A DNA stretch of 64,000 bases from Desulfolutivibrio sulfoxidireducens (GCF_013376475.1 NZ_CP045508.1:3508001-3572000); one strand, 5' to 3'. Shown: positions 8,434 through 18,277, counted from the stretch's first letter. Translations and numbers: made by a program. The notes: a model not told the origin generated them from the letters alone.

Positions 8434-8448
8434 GTTTAGCCGCTAAAC
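8434..8448. promoter_or_regulatory. Predicted MarR operator in front of the methyltransferase gene
   Basis: GTTTAGC-C-GCTAAAC, a perfect palindrome with 7-bp arms. The same arms recur at 8931-8947 in front of the MarR gene itself. Two identical operators flanking a regulator and its neighbour strongly suggest specific binding. Confidence 0.75.
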
Positions 8449-8465
8449 GCCACGGGCCAAAAAAA

Positions 8466-8924
8466 TCATTCGGGATAGGCCTCCATCCAGGCCTTCATGC
8501 GGCGACACAGATCCAGGCACAGGGCGAAGTCCCGCTCCGGAAGGCCGCGCAGGTAGTCGAGAAATTCCCGGTCGTGCTCGCGGTGGAAGGCGTTGTGGGC
8601 CTGGCTGACGGTTTTCCCCAGCTCCGTGAGCCGGATGACGGCCTTGCCCGCCGTCTCCGCGTCCGGCTCCCTGGCCACCAGCCCCTTGTCCCGAAGCCGC
8701 CTGAGCATCTGGGACACCGCGCCCTTGGTCACCCCGCAGGCCTTGGCGATGCCGGTCACATGGGCGTCCCCGAGCATGTCCAGGGTGGAGAGCATGTGCA
8801 CCTCGGCCGGATACAGAGGCGTGCCGGCCCCGAAATCCACAGGCCGGCGCTCGATGCGGGCATACCTGGTCAGCACCGCGCCAAGTATCTGGAAAAGGGG
8901 CATGACCTCGTCGAAGGTGCGCAT
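8466..8924 (-). CDS. MarR-family transcriptional regulator
   Basis: A protein of 152 residues with the MarR winged helix: MLSTLDMLGDAHVTGIAKAC, then the recognition helix region TKGAVSQMLRRLRDKGLV and the wing. MarR proteins bind palindromes as dimers and release them on binding phenolic or other ligands. A 17-bp palindrome sits 7 bases upstream of its start codon and a matching one precedes the downstream methyltransferase gene, so autoregulation and control of that gene are likely. The ligand is unknown; the methyltransferase may modify it. Confidence 0.9.
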   Translation of the reverse strand: MRTFDEVMPLFQILGAVLTRYARIERRPVDFGAGTPLYPAEVHMLSTLDMLGDAHVTGIAKACGVTKGAVSQMLRRLRDKGLVAREPDAETAGKAVIRLTELGKTVSQAHNAFHREHDREFLDYLRGLPERDFALCLDLCRRMKAWMEAYPE

Positions 8925-8930
8925 GTCTTG

Positions 8931-8947
8931 TGTTTAGCAGCTAAACA
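8931..8947. promoter_or_regulatory. Predicted MarR operator at the marR start
   Basis: TGTTTAGCAGCTAAACA is a perfect palindrome around a central A, 7 bases upstream of the marR ATG (8924). Binding here would block the promoter or ribosome-site region of the regulator. It shares arms GTTTAGC/GCTAAAC with 8434-8448. Confidence 0.8.
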
Positions 8948-9108
8948 TGGGGATGTCAATTTTTTCCCGGCCGGATTATGGGAAACCCGATGTCCGGCTT
9001 CCCCGGGTCGCGACGCGCGGCAGGACGCCCGACGCGCGGCCGTTTTGCGGCCCGGACACGGCCGGGAGGGACTGCCCCACCGGCGAACCCCCGACCCGGA
9101 GGACAGCC

Positions 9109-10767
9109 ATGGACGCGGCCATCTACTTCCACCCCGAGGCCTACACCACGACCGGTCCAAAGCTCATGGGCCGCAACGCCGCCGGGGAGTCCTTTCTGCG
9201 CGGCTATCTCGCCTACGCAAAGGCCACGCGGTTCTGGGCTGTGATCCAAGACCCCGCACACCTTCGGGCCTTTGAGGCCACAGCCCGCGCCGCCGGCCGG
9301 GCCGAGCCCGTCACGGCCGTGACCAACGCCACGCTTGGCAACCTGGCGCGGCCAGGGACCCTCTACCACCCCGCCCCCGGACTCGGCGAACACGCCTGGC
9401 GACGCGCCGCCTACGGGCATCACGCCTGGAGCCTGTGCGGCATCACCCACACCACGGCCTCGGCCACGGCCATGGACGCCATAGCCGAACTGCTCACGGC
9501 CCCGGTCGCGCCGTGGGACGCGCTGATCTGCACGTCCTCGGCGGTCAGGGAGAACGTGGGCCGGGTCATCCAGGCCCAGGCCGACCATCTGGCGGCCCGA
9601 CTGGGCATCAGACGGGTGGTCCTGCCCCAGCTCCCGGTGATCCCCCTGGGGGTCCACACCCGGGACTTCGCCTTTTCCGGGGACCAGCGGCAGGCCTCCC
9701 GCGCGGCCCTCGGCGTCGCGCCCGACGACCTCGTGGCCCTTTTCGTGGGCCGGCTGTCGTTTCATGCCAAGGCCCACCCCCTGGCCATGTACCAGGCCCT
9801 GGAAAAGGCCGCCCAGGGCCTGCCCCCGGGACATGGGGTCACCCTCGTGGAATGCGGCTGGCATGCCAACGCGGCCATCGCCGCGGCCTTTGCCGAGGCG
9901 GCGGCGGCGGCCTGTCCGTCCGTGCGGGTCGTGACCCTGGACGGCCGCGTGCCGGAAAACCGCCGCACGGCCTGGGCCGGGGCCGACGTCTTCTGCTCCC
10001 TGTCGGACAACGTCCAGGAGACCTTCGGCATCACGCCCGTGGAGGCCATGGCCGCCGGACTGCCGGTGGTGGTCAGCGACTGGGACGGCTACCGGGACAC
10101 GGTACGCCACGACGAGGATGGATTCCGCGTGCCGACGCTCATGCCCGAGGCCGGCCTGGGGGGCGGGCTGGCCCTGCGCCACGCCCTGGGGGTCGACACC
10201 TACGACCAGTACTGCGGACACCTGTGCATGCTCACGGCGGTGGATACGCAGGCCACGGCCCAGGCATTCTCCCGCCTTTTCGCCTCGCCCGAACTGCGAC
10301 GGCGCATGGGCGAGTCAGGCCGCCGGCGGGCGCGCGAGGTCTTCGACTGGTCGGCGATCATCCCCCGCTACGAGGCCCTGTGGGCGCAGCAGGCCGAACT
10401 GCGGGCCGCCAAGGACCAGGACGGGCCGAAACCGCCCCACCCCTGGCCGGCGCGGATGGACCCGTTTTCCGCCTTTGCCGGGTACCCGACCGGGCGCCTG
10501 GGCCCCGGGACCATGCTCGGACCGGCGGGGGGGGACGTGGAGGAGACCCTGCGGCGGGTGGCAGGATGCCGGAAGCTGGCCATGGTCGCCTACGCAGAGG
10601 CGCTGTTCCCCACGGAAGAAGAGACACGCGCCATCCTGGACCGGGCCGCGTCAGAGCCCGCGCCGGCCTCGGAACTGGTGGGATTCGCCCCTCGGCAACG
10701 CCGGGCGTTTTTGCTGCGCGCCCTGCCGTGGCTGGTGAAGCTCGGGGCGCTCACGGTCCGGTCGTGA
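9109..10767 (+). CDS. GT4-family glycosyltransferase
   Basis: A protein of 552 residues. The C-terminal Rossmann domain has the GT4 donor-binding signature (SLSDNVQETFGITPVEAMAA, then GLPVVVSDWDGYRDTV), with the conserved E-x7-E pattern. LFVGRLSFHAKAHP opens that domain. The remaining 150 C-terminal residues resemble no domain I recognise. ATG 9109 was chosen for GGAGGA at 9098-9103. GT4 enzymes transfer sugars from nucleotide donors with retention of configuration; the acceptor here is unknown. No polysaccharide gene cluster surrounds it. A GC hairpin follows the stop. Confidence 0.85.
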   Translation: MDAAIYFHPEAYTTTGPKLMGRNAAGESFLRGYLAYAKATRFWAVIQDPAHLRAFEATARAAGRAEPVTAVTNATLGNLARPGTLYHPAPGLGEHAWRRAAYGHHAWSLCGITHTTASATAMDAIAELLTAPVAPWDALICTSSAVRENVGRVIQAQADHLAARLGIRRVVLPQLPVIPLGVHTRDFAFSGDQRQASRAALGVAPDDLVALFVGRLSFHAKAHPLAMYQALEKAAQGLPPGHGVTLVECGWHANAAIAAAFAEAAAAACPSVRVVTLDGRVPENRRTAWAGADVFCSLSDNVQETFGITPVEAMAAGLPVVVSDWDGYRDTVRHDEDGFRVPTLMPEAGLGGGLALRHALGVDTYDQYCGHLCMLTAVDTQATAQAFSRLFASPELRRRMGESGRRRAREVFDWSAIIPRYEALWAQQAELRAAKDQDGPKPPHPWPARMDPFSAFAGYPTGRLGPGTMLGPAGGDVEETLRRVAGCRKLAMVAYAEALFPTEEETRAILDRAASEPAPASELVGFAPRQRRAFLLRALPWLVKLGALTVRS

Positions 10768-10772
10768 GGAAA

Positions 10773-10796
10773 CGGCCGCCCCTGCCGGGGCGGCCG
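10773..10796. terminator. GC hairpin between convergent genes
   Basis: CGGCCGCCCC-tgcc-GGGGCGGCCG lies between the glycosyltransferase stop and the convergent gene ending at 10801. The stem is strong but lacks a T-tract, so bidirectional termination is likely but unproven. Confidence 0.5.
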
Positions 10797-10800
10797 CCGG

Positions 10801-11223
10801 CTAATTCCGACGCATCCGGTGCATGGCCTCCCGGCCGCCGAAGTTGTGCCACACCTCGCCGTCCTTGAGCAGATAGGTGCTGGCCTCGGTATCGCTTATG
10901 ATCCGATCCTTCATGATGGAAAAGGGCATCCATCCCTCATGCCGCTCCAGGGTCTTGCCGTCCTTCCAGTCGTAGTACACCGCGTACTTGTCGCCCTTTT
11001 GGACCAGACAAAAGGAATAGGTGTTGGGACGCTTGAATTCCGAGGGCCGCACCCGGGTGAAGCACCCCAGAAGGGCCGGGTCCGGGGTCTCCACCAGCCT
11101 GGCGTGGACCGTGGGTTCGGCGTCAAGAAGTTTGGGATCGATGGCCAGGGCCACAGAGGCCAGAGACAGCACGGCCAGGGCCAGCATCCCGGGGAACAAC
11201 AGCACTGGGGCACGACGAAACAT
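10801..11223 (-). CDS. Exported protein of unknown function
   Basis: A protein of 140 residues starting at MFRRAPVLLFPGMLALAVLS with a signal peptide likely cleaved after ALA. The mature part (about 112 residues) is mixed alpha/beta with two Cys (LLGCF, YSFCLV) that could form a disulfide, and several aromatic residues. I do not recognise a family. ATG 11223 is preferred to the upstream start because a signal peptide begins there. The next gene upstream on the same strand also encodes a small exported protein, separated by a GC hairpin. Confidence 0.65.
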   Translation of the reverse strand: MFRRAPVLLFPGMLALAVLSLASVALAIDPKLLDAEPTVHARLVETPDPALLGCFTRVRPSEFKRPNTYSFCLVQKGDKYAVYYDWKDGKTLERHEGWMPFSIMKDRIISDTEASTYLLKDGEVWHNFGGREAMHRMRRN

Positions 11224-11256
11224 GACGATTCTCCGTGTTGAAAGGACTCTCGAACC

Positions 11257-11290
11257 CCGGCCGCCCCCGGTCCTGTTCCGGGGCGGCCGG
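11257..11290. repeat. GC-rich inverted repeat between two small exported-protein genes
   Basis: CCGGCCGCCCC and GGGGCGGCCGG pair around a 12-nt loop. It lies downstream of the minus-strand Pro/Gly-rich gene and may terminate it or protect its mRNA end; no T-tract is present. Confidence 0.4.
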
Positions 11291-11317
11291 CCCATAGGGG
11301 AGACGAATGCCGGAACA

Positions 11318-11731
11318 TCACCGCCACGGGCCAGGGCCGGGACCGGGGCCGGGACGCCACGGGCCAGGGCCGGGACCAGGGCCGGGACGCCACGGACCAG
11401 GGCCGGGGCCGGGACGCCACGGGCCAGGGCCGGGGCCGGGACGCCACGGGCCGGGGCCGGGACCCCATCCCGGCGGCGGGGGCGGCGGCCCCCACGGACC
11501 GGGCCCCCATGGGCCTGGTCCGTATCCCGGGCGGTAGACGTACGGGGGCGGCGGGGGTGGATACCCAGGTCCGTAGTACATCGGCGGTGGCGGCGGCGGC
11601 CAATAGCCCTGGGCGTACACCGGACCGACCCCGATGAAAAACGGGATATCGATGGTCAGGGCCTTTGCCTCCACGACGCCAAGGGAAAGGATCACACACG
11701 CCACGGCACAGATGCCCGCGATCGGTCTCAT
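11318..11731 (-). CDS. Exported Pro/Gly/Trp-rich repeat protein
   Basis: A protein of 137 residues: signal peptide MRPIAGICAVACVILSLGVV, a short ITIDIP-like segment (LTIDIPFFIG), a PPPPPP/tyrosine region, then near-perfect tandem repeats of PGPGPGPWR to the C-terminus. The start is fixed by AAAGGAGG just upstream. Low-complexity Pro-rich exported proteins of this sort are usually cell-envelope components of unknown role. A second small Pro-rich protein at 16521-16820 shares the TIDxP segment. The repeat tract is prone to length change by slippage. No function is assigned. Confidence 0.7.
   Translation of the reverse strand: MRPIAGICAVACVILSLGVVEAKALTIDIPFFIGVGPVYAQGYWPPPPPPMYYGPGYPPPPPPYVYRPGYGPGPWGPGPWGPPPPPPGWGPGPGPWRPGPGPGPWRPGPGPGPWRPGPGPGPGPWRPGPGPGPGPWR
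11321..11470 (-). repeat. Tandem coding repeats (PGPGPGPWR units)
   Basis: The 3' end of the 11318-11731 gene consists of tandem units of about 27-33 bp, each with CGCCACGGGCC or CGCCACGGACC followed by GGG/CCGGG runs. Variation in copy number between strains would be expected. Confidence 0.7.
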
Positions 11732-11962
11732 GGAGACCTCCTTTGCCTGAGCCGGGCCAAAGCACCGGCCTGGAAGCACAGGCGTTTTCGATGCTTGCAG
11801 TGTACCCGTTTCGGGCCTCATGACAACCGGGAAAAACGCGGGCCGGCCCGGCCGGTTTACAAACCCCACGGCCGGCCCTAAGACGGACCATATCCCGCAG
11901 GCCGTCCATACGGGCCGGCCTCCCCCCCGGGACAGCCCGCCCCACGACGGCGGCGAGGGTCC

Positions 11963-13288
11963 ATGGACATGACCGAGCGCATCCGCCAGCCCCACCCCGG
12001 CAAGCACGTCTCCGTGCTTCTGGCCGATCCCGAGGAGCTTACGCGCTCCGTTCTCGGACGCGCCCTGCGCACGCGTTTCACTGTGGTCCTGGAGGCCGAA
12101 AACGGCATCGAGGCCCTGGCCCTTTACGGCCGCCACAGGCCGGACATGGTGGCGGCCACGCTACGCCTGCCCGGCCTCGACGGGGCTGGCCTGGCCCTGA
12201 CCGTGACCGGGACCGACCCCAGGGTTGCGGTGTTCCTTTTGGGGAAACCCAAGGATATCGTCACTCTCATGTCCTCCCTCTCCCTGCCGGCGGTGCGTTT
12301 CGTGCCCACGCCGGCCGACCCGGACCGGCTTTTGGATCTTTTCGAGGATGCGGCCCGGATGGTGCTCCTGCGCCGCGCCGCCGGGGAATCCGAACGGCTG
12401 GTGCGGTTTTTCCTGGACGCCTCGCCCCACCCCCAGGCCATTTTTTCCAAAAACGGTCTGGAATACGTCAACCGGGGGCTGTTGCGGTACATGGGCTTCG
12501 TCTCCTTCCACGAATTCCAGGCCTCGGGACTGGCCCTGGGGGATTTTTTGCTCGCCGGGGAGACCCCGCTGACCGATCCGGCCGGGTTCTCCCAGGCGGT
12601 CCTGGACGACCCCCTGGACCGGGAGCATGTCCTTTGCCTCACACATCCACGGCATCCGGACCGGCCGGCCCACGTCTTCCAGGCCGCGGCCTCACGCCTG
12701 CCGGATTCGGAGCGGATCATGCTCACCCTGACGGACATCACCGAGCTGGAATACGAGAAGCGCGACCTGATCGACCTGGCCACGGTGGACCCGCTCACCC
12801 GGGCCTTCAACCGCCGCAAGCTCGCGGACGTCCTGGCCGAGGAAACGACCCGGGCCCGGCGCTACGGCACGCCCCTGTCGGTGATCCTTTTGGACATCGA
12901 TCATTTCAAAAAGGTCAACGACACCCACGGCCACGACGCCGGGGACACGGTCCTCACGGAGATGGCCCGGCTGGTCATGGGCCTTTTGCGCGAGAGCGAC
13001 CGGCTGGCGAGGTGGGGGGGCGAGGAGTTTTTCGTGGTGGCCCCGGGGGTGGGGCTCGGCGGAGGCGTGGAACTGGCCGAACGGCTGCGGGCGGCCGTGG
13101 CGGACAAGGACTTTCCGGGCGTGCCCGGGGTGACCGCAAGCTTCGGGGTGGCCGAATACCTGCCGGGCGAGCCCGTGGAGGCCCTGGTGAAGCGGGCCGA
13201 CGCGGCCCTGTACCGGGCCAAGGCCGGAGGGCGAAACCGGGTGCAGGGACAGCGGCTTAAGGGATCACCTTCTCCCGGCGTCGATTGA
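11963..13288 (+). CDS. Diguanylate cyclase with pseudo-receiver and PAS-like domains
   Basis: A protein of 441 residues. Residues about 15-130 fold like a response-regulator receiver, but the phospho-acceptor Asp is Thr66 (DMVAATLRLPG) and the conserved Lys is Thr116 (FVPTP), so it should not be phosphorylated. A PAS-like region (about 150-270) and a GGDEF domain follow; the active-site loop is RWGGEEF, expected to be catalytic. It would make cyclic di-GMP in the cytoplasm in response to a non-phosphoryl signal. GAGGG lies just before ATG 11963. Two more GGDEF proteins lie at 52359 and 59819. Confidence 0.88.
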   Translation: MDMTERIRQPHPGKHVSVLLADPEELTRSVLGRALRTRFTVVLEAENGIEALALYGRHRPDMVAATLRLPGLDGAGLALTVTGTDPRVAVFLLGKPKDIVTLMSSLSLPAVRFVPTPADPDRLLDLFEDAARMVLLRRAAGESERLVRFFLDASPHPQAIFSKNGLEYVNRGLLRYMGFVSFHEFQASGLALGDFLLAGETPLTDPAGFSQAVLDDPLDREHVLCLTHPRHPDRPAHVFQAAASRLPDSERIMLTLTDITELEYEKRDLIDLATVDPLTRAFNRRKLADVLAEETTRARRYGTPLSVILLDIDHFKKVNDTHGHDAGDTVLTEMARLVMGLLRESDRLARWGGEEFFVVAPGVGLGGGVELAERLRAAVADKDFPGVPGVTASFGVAEYLPGEPVEALVKRADAALYRAKAGGRNRVQGQRLKGSPSPGVD

Positions 13289-13319
13289 CAGCCGCCTTCC
13301 CCGACCCTATGTAGCCGCC

Positions 13320-13799
13320 ATGGATCACATCGACCGCGACATCCTGTCCGAAATCCAGTCCGGTTTTCCCCTTAGCCCGCGCCCCTACGCCGCCATCGGC
13401 GCCAAGGTGGGGCTGACCGAGGCCGAGACCCTGGCCCGGGTCCGGGCGCTGAAGCAAAAAGGGATCATCCGGCGCATCGGGGCCAGCTTCCAGTCCCGCA
13501 AGCTCGGTTTTTCAAGCACCCTGTGCGCGGCCACCGTGCCCGAGGACCGCCTGGACGCCTTCGTGGCCGAGGTCAACCGCCACCCCGGCGTGACCCACAA
13601 CTATCTGCGCGCCCATCCCTACAACGTCTGGTTCACCCTGATCGGCCCGGACGCGGACAGCATGCGGGATACGCTTTCGGCCATCACCAGGGCCACGGGC
13701 ATCGGGATATTGAATCTCCCGGCAATGAAGCTCTTCAAGATCAAGGTCGATTTCTCCATGAAAAAGCCCGCTGTTGACCCCACGTCCCAACCCGGCTAG
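13320..13799 (+). CDS. ahbA: Siroheme decarboxylase subunit (AhbA-like)
   Basis: A protein of 159 residues of the Lrp/AsnC-like fold used by siroheme decarboxylase: an N-terminal HTH (about 1-55) with RRIGASFQSRKLGF, then the RAM-like domain with GVTHNYLR and YNVWFTLIG. AhbA and AhbB form a complex that removes two acetate carboxyl groups from siroheme to make didecarboxysiroheme, in the alternative haem and haem d1 pathways of sulfate reducers. The NVWFTLIG sequence fits AhbA better than AhbB. The partner gene is not in this window. It starts 31 bases after the cyclase gene. Confidence 0.8.
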   Translation: MDHIDRDILSEIQSGFPLSPRPYAAIGAKVGLTEAETLARVRALKQKGIIRRIGASFQSRKLGFSSTLCAATVPEDRLDAFVAEVNRHPGVTHNYLRAHPYNVWFTLIGPDADSMRDTLSAITRATGIGILNLPAMKLFKIKVDFSMKKPAVDPTSQPG

Positions 13800-13934
13800 C
13801 ATCGTTCGCCCGTCGGCGCGCCGCATCCGGCCCCCGGCCGGCGCTTATCCGAAACACAGCCTCCCGCGGCCGCAAGGCCGTCCCTGATCATCCCGCCGCA
13901 CTCGCGGCCATCCCGGAGGCGCAAGGAGATATCC

Positions 13935-16448
<2,514 letters not shown>

Positions 16449-16480
16449 CCAAAGGGGCCGGACCGACCCGTCGGGACACG

Positions 16481-16518
16481 AACGCCCGCCCCGGAGCCAC
16501 CTCCGGGGCGGGCGTTTT
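16481..16518 (+). terminator. Terminator between secA and the convergent small gene
   Basis: AACGCCCGCCCCGGAG-ccac-CTCCGGGGCGGGCGTTTT: a 16-bp perfect stem followed by a T-run, with A residues on the far side. It should terminate secA and possibly the convergent minus-strand gene ending at 16521. Confidence 0.9.
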
Positions 16519-16520
16519 GC

Positions 16521-16820
16521 CTATCGGATGATGATCGGCGGCACGTCGATGGTGATGCCGTAATGGGGAGGCGGCGGCACCGGACGGCAGGCGCCGTGCC
16601 CCCAGTAGGTTCCAGGCGGGCAGGGCCGTGGATAATACGGATCGTAATACGGCGGGGGCGGTGGAGGTGGCGGCGGGGGCGGTCCGTAGGGCATGCACCC
16701 GTAGGGTCCTTCCCAATAATATCCCGGGGGGCAGGGCCTGCGGGCCTGCGACTCGCCCGCCGTCAGAACGGCGGCGGCCACAAGTCCCAGGCACAACAAC
16801 GCCAGTGCAACCTTCTTCAT
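16521..16820 (-). CDS. Small exported Pro/Tyr-rich protein
   Basis: A protein of 99 residues: signal peptide MKKVALALLCLGLVAAAVLT, two CPPG-Y-W/Y repeats (CPPGYYWEG and CPPGTYWGH), a polyproline-tyrosine tract between them, and the C-terminus GITIDVPPIIIR. The TIDxP segment recurs in the 11318-11731 protein. The start at 16820 is preferred over ATG 16826 because GGAG abuts 16826 but is 6 bases from 16820. Four Cys in two CPPG loops suggest disulfides. Function unknown. Confidence 0.7.
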   Translation of the reverse strand: MKKVALALLCLGLVAAAVLTAGESQARRPCPPGYYWEGPYGCMPYGPPPPPPPPPPPYYDPYYPRPCPPGTYWGHGACRPVPPPPHYGITIDVPPIIIR

Positions 16821-16822
16821 GG

Positions 16823-17140
16823 TCATCTCCTTTCCTTTGCGGCCTGTGCGGCCCGCATGCGGGCGGGCGGCGGCATGCCGTCCCGGCCCGGTTGACGCCT
16901 CATAGCAGCATCCGTATCTTCTGCAAGACCCTCTCCAGGGATGAAAATCGGCCAGACATGCGGATTCTCGGCCCTAGCCAGCCAGGCTCCGCACTTCGCA
17001 AGACGCGAATCGCGCGCCCGGCGAGGGAAAAAATCGTCATCGCGGCGCAGGCCCTCCCACGCGACCTCCGGCCGGACCGGTGTGGCGCCGAAGCGGTTTT
17101 TGGGATAGGACAGCCAAAAATCACAAGGCAGGTTGTCCAT
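16823..17140 (-). CDS. Possible ORF overlapping the start of a divergent lipoprotein gene (doubtful)
   Basis: About 105 codons starting MDNLPCDFWLSYPKNRFG. The first 80 residues have protein-like composition with Trp, Phe, Tyr and Lys, unlike most shadow frames in this genome. Its stop lies 3 bases before the start of the 16820 gene, which would permit coupling. Against it: no strong ribosome site, no recognised family, and a start that overlaps the divergent lipoprotein ATG. If this ORF is not real, the stretch 16821-17138 holds no gene that I can see. Confidence 0.25.
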   Translation of the reverse strand: MDNLPCDFWLSYPKNRFGATPVRPEVAWEGLRRDDDFFPRRARDSRLAKCGAWLARAENPHVWPIFIPGEGLAEDTDAAMRRQPGRDGMPPPARMRAAQAAKERR

Positions 17141-17303
17141 GAACACGTTTTCCTGGTCCCGCGCGCTCACCGTCCTGCTTCTTTTCGTCGTCGCCTCCCT
17201 GGCCGTGGGTTGTGCGCCCCCGCTGTCCAGGGACCAGTTCGACCCCCATCGTCAGGCCAAGCAACAGGAGCTTTTGAACTGGATGCAGGAAGACCGGAGG
17301 TAG
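17139..17303 (+). CDS. Small lipoprotein
   Basis: A frame of 54 residues. A hydrophobic signal (LTVLLLFVVASLAVGC) ends in the lipobox AVGC, which would be cut and lipidated before Cys. The mature part, about 30 residues, is polar and helical (FDPHRQAKQQELLNWMQEDRR). Such short lipoproteins are often missed by gene callers. The ribosome site is weak (AAGGCAGG at some distance). It overlaps the start of a doubtful divergent ORF by two bases. Confidence 0.55.
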   Translation: MNTFSWSRALTVLLLFVVASLAVGCAPPLSRDQFDPHRQAKQQELLNWMQEDRR

Positions 17304-17502
17304 CCCCGCGTCTTCCGCCAGACCCGTTGTCCGGGCCGGGTACAAGAAACTATACCTGGCTCGGACATGGCTTGATGGGGGACCAAATTTTTTTACCCGC
17401 CAGACCCCCTTCCGGCCCCGGCGAAAGCCCCGCTTCTGGGTGTGGTTTTTCAACATCTTGAAATGAAACGTTATTTATCAAAAAGAGGCAGTTTGACAGA
17501 CC

Positions 17503-17520
17503 TTGGCACGATCCCTGCTA
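17503..17520 (+). promoter_or_regulatory. Sigma-54 (RpoN) promoter of small RNA 1
   Basis: TTGGCACG-ATCC-CTGCTA matches the -24/-12 consensus. GG (17505-17506) and GC (17517-17518) are separated by exactly 10 bases, which is obligatory for sigma-54. The predicted +1 is 17530, the first base of the block shared with small RNA 2. Confidence 0.75.
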
Positions 17521-17529
17521 TATCTGTTT

Positions 17530-17600
17530 CATCCTTCCTCTGAAAGAAATTTCAACGCAAAACGGCTTTGGGGTGGCTCCCCAAAGCCGTTTTGCGTTTC
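17530..17600 (+). ncRNA. Predicted RpoN-dependent small RNA, copy 1
   Basis: About 70 nt. The 5' part starts (C)AUCCUUCCUC, a pyrimidine tail complementary to Shine-Dalgarno sequences. A small hairpin follows (UGAAA-GAAA-UUUCA, with a GNRA-type loop, 17541-17554), then a perfect 20-bp hairpin (17554-17573 with 17579-17598, loop UGGCU) ending near a short U-rich stretch. The first 29 nt are identical to copy 2 and the large hairpin differs only by compensatory changes. No start codon or ribosome site fits. Function unknown; a base-pairing regulator is inferred from the tail. Confidence 0.7.
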
Positions 17601-17917
17601 CCGCCCGCGCCTCTCCCCCCGCTTCACGCGGCCTCGGACAATACCCAGACCACACGCGGTTTCGCCCCCATCCCGGCCACCGACGGTCCAAAGCCCTTCC
17701 CGACCGGCAGCGCCGTTAGCCCAGCCGGGACGCCCATCCGGCCCGGCCTCGGCCGGCCTCTTCCCCCCGGCCTCGGCAGCGGCCATGGCGACCAGTACAA
17801 TTCCTTTTACGGCCCAGCCCCGACATTGCCCTGGCCAACCCGCTCAAACAGGAGTCACCGCACAATAACCTTTTAAAATAACAGGATAAAATTTTTCACG
17901 CGGGCATTTTCCAGGTC
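17601..17917. other. Spacer between the two small RNAs
   Basis: About 317 bases without a convincing gene. The plus-strand frames here are proline-rich, lack ribosome sites and begin inside the promoter or RNA. The last 40 bases, before promoter 2, are AT-rich, as upstream activator or IHF regions often are. Confidence 0.5.
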
Positions 17918-17934
17918 TTGGCACGCCTCATGCT
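17918..17934 (+). promoter_or_regulatory. Sigma-54 (RpoN) promoter of small RNA 2
   Basis: TTGGCACG-CCTC-ATGCT has GG (17920-17921) and GC (17932-17933) separated by 10 bases. The predicted +1 is 17945, one base before the conserved block starts, matching copy 1 to within one base. Confidence 0.75.
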
Positions 17935-17944
17935 AAGAAGAAAA

Positions 17945-18021
17945 GCATCCTTCCTCTGAAAGAAATTTCAACGCGGAACGGCTTCGGGGTGGCTCCCCGA
18001 AGCCGTTCCGCGTTGCGTTTC
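17945..18021 (+). ncRNA. Predicted RpoN-dependent small RNA, copy 2
   Basis: Same architecture as copy 1: identical 5' 29 nt (17946-17974) with the AUCCUUCCUC tail and UGAAA-GAAA-UUUCA hairpin (17957-17970), then a perfect 20-bp hairpin (17970-17989 with 17995-18014, the same UGGCU loop) and GCGTTTC beyond it. Relative to copy 1, three base pairs change on both sides (A-U to G-C twice, U-A to C-G once), so pairing has been maintained. Nothing recognisable lies between its end and the gene at 18278. Confidence 0.7.
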
Positions 18022-18277
18022 CCAACAACACGGCCAGGACTCCCGCGAAAGCATGACGCGGCGCAAAGCCGCACCGCCCAGAGGGCGAAGTCCTTTGAAC
18101 GCCCCTGCGCGCCACGGCGGGCCGGATTGCGCCGCCGTCTTTCGATGGCGCGATTTTTTTTCGCATCAGGCGCACGGCGTGCCTGAAACCAGGTCCGCGG
18201 GGACAGCGGACCCGGCCACGACCCAGCCACGCCCCACTCACAAGGGGCTTGCGGCGGGAAACCGGAATCGCGCCGGA

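Noticed and set aside
9435-10868. A long (477-codon) open frame overlapping the GT4 glycosyltransferase gene.
   Set aside because: Frame-shifted shadow in high-GC DNA: Arg/Gly/Pro-rich, no domain, no ribosome site.
11321-11470. Non-coding tandem repeat.
   Set aside because: The units are in frame inside a gene with a signal peptide and strong ribosome site.
17503-17868. ORF starting MARSLLYLFHPSSERN across the first small RNA.
   Set aside because: It begins inside the -24/-12 promoter, is proline-rich, lacks a ribosome site, and conservation between the two units is structural, not codon-like.
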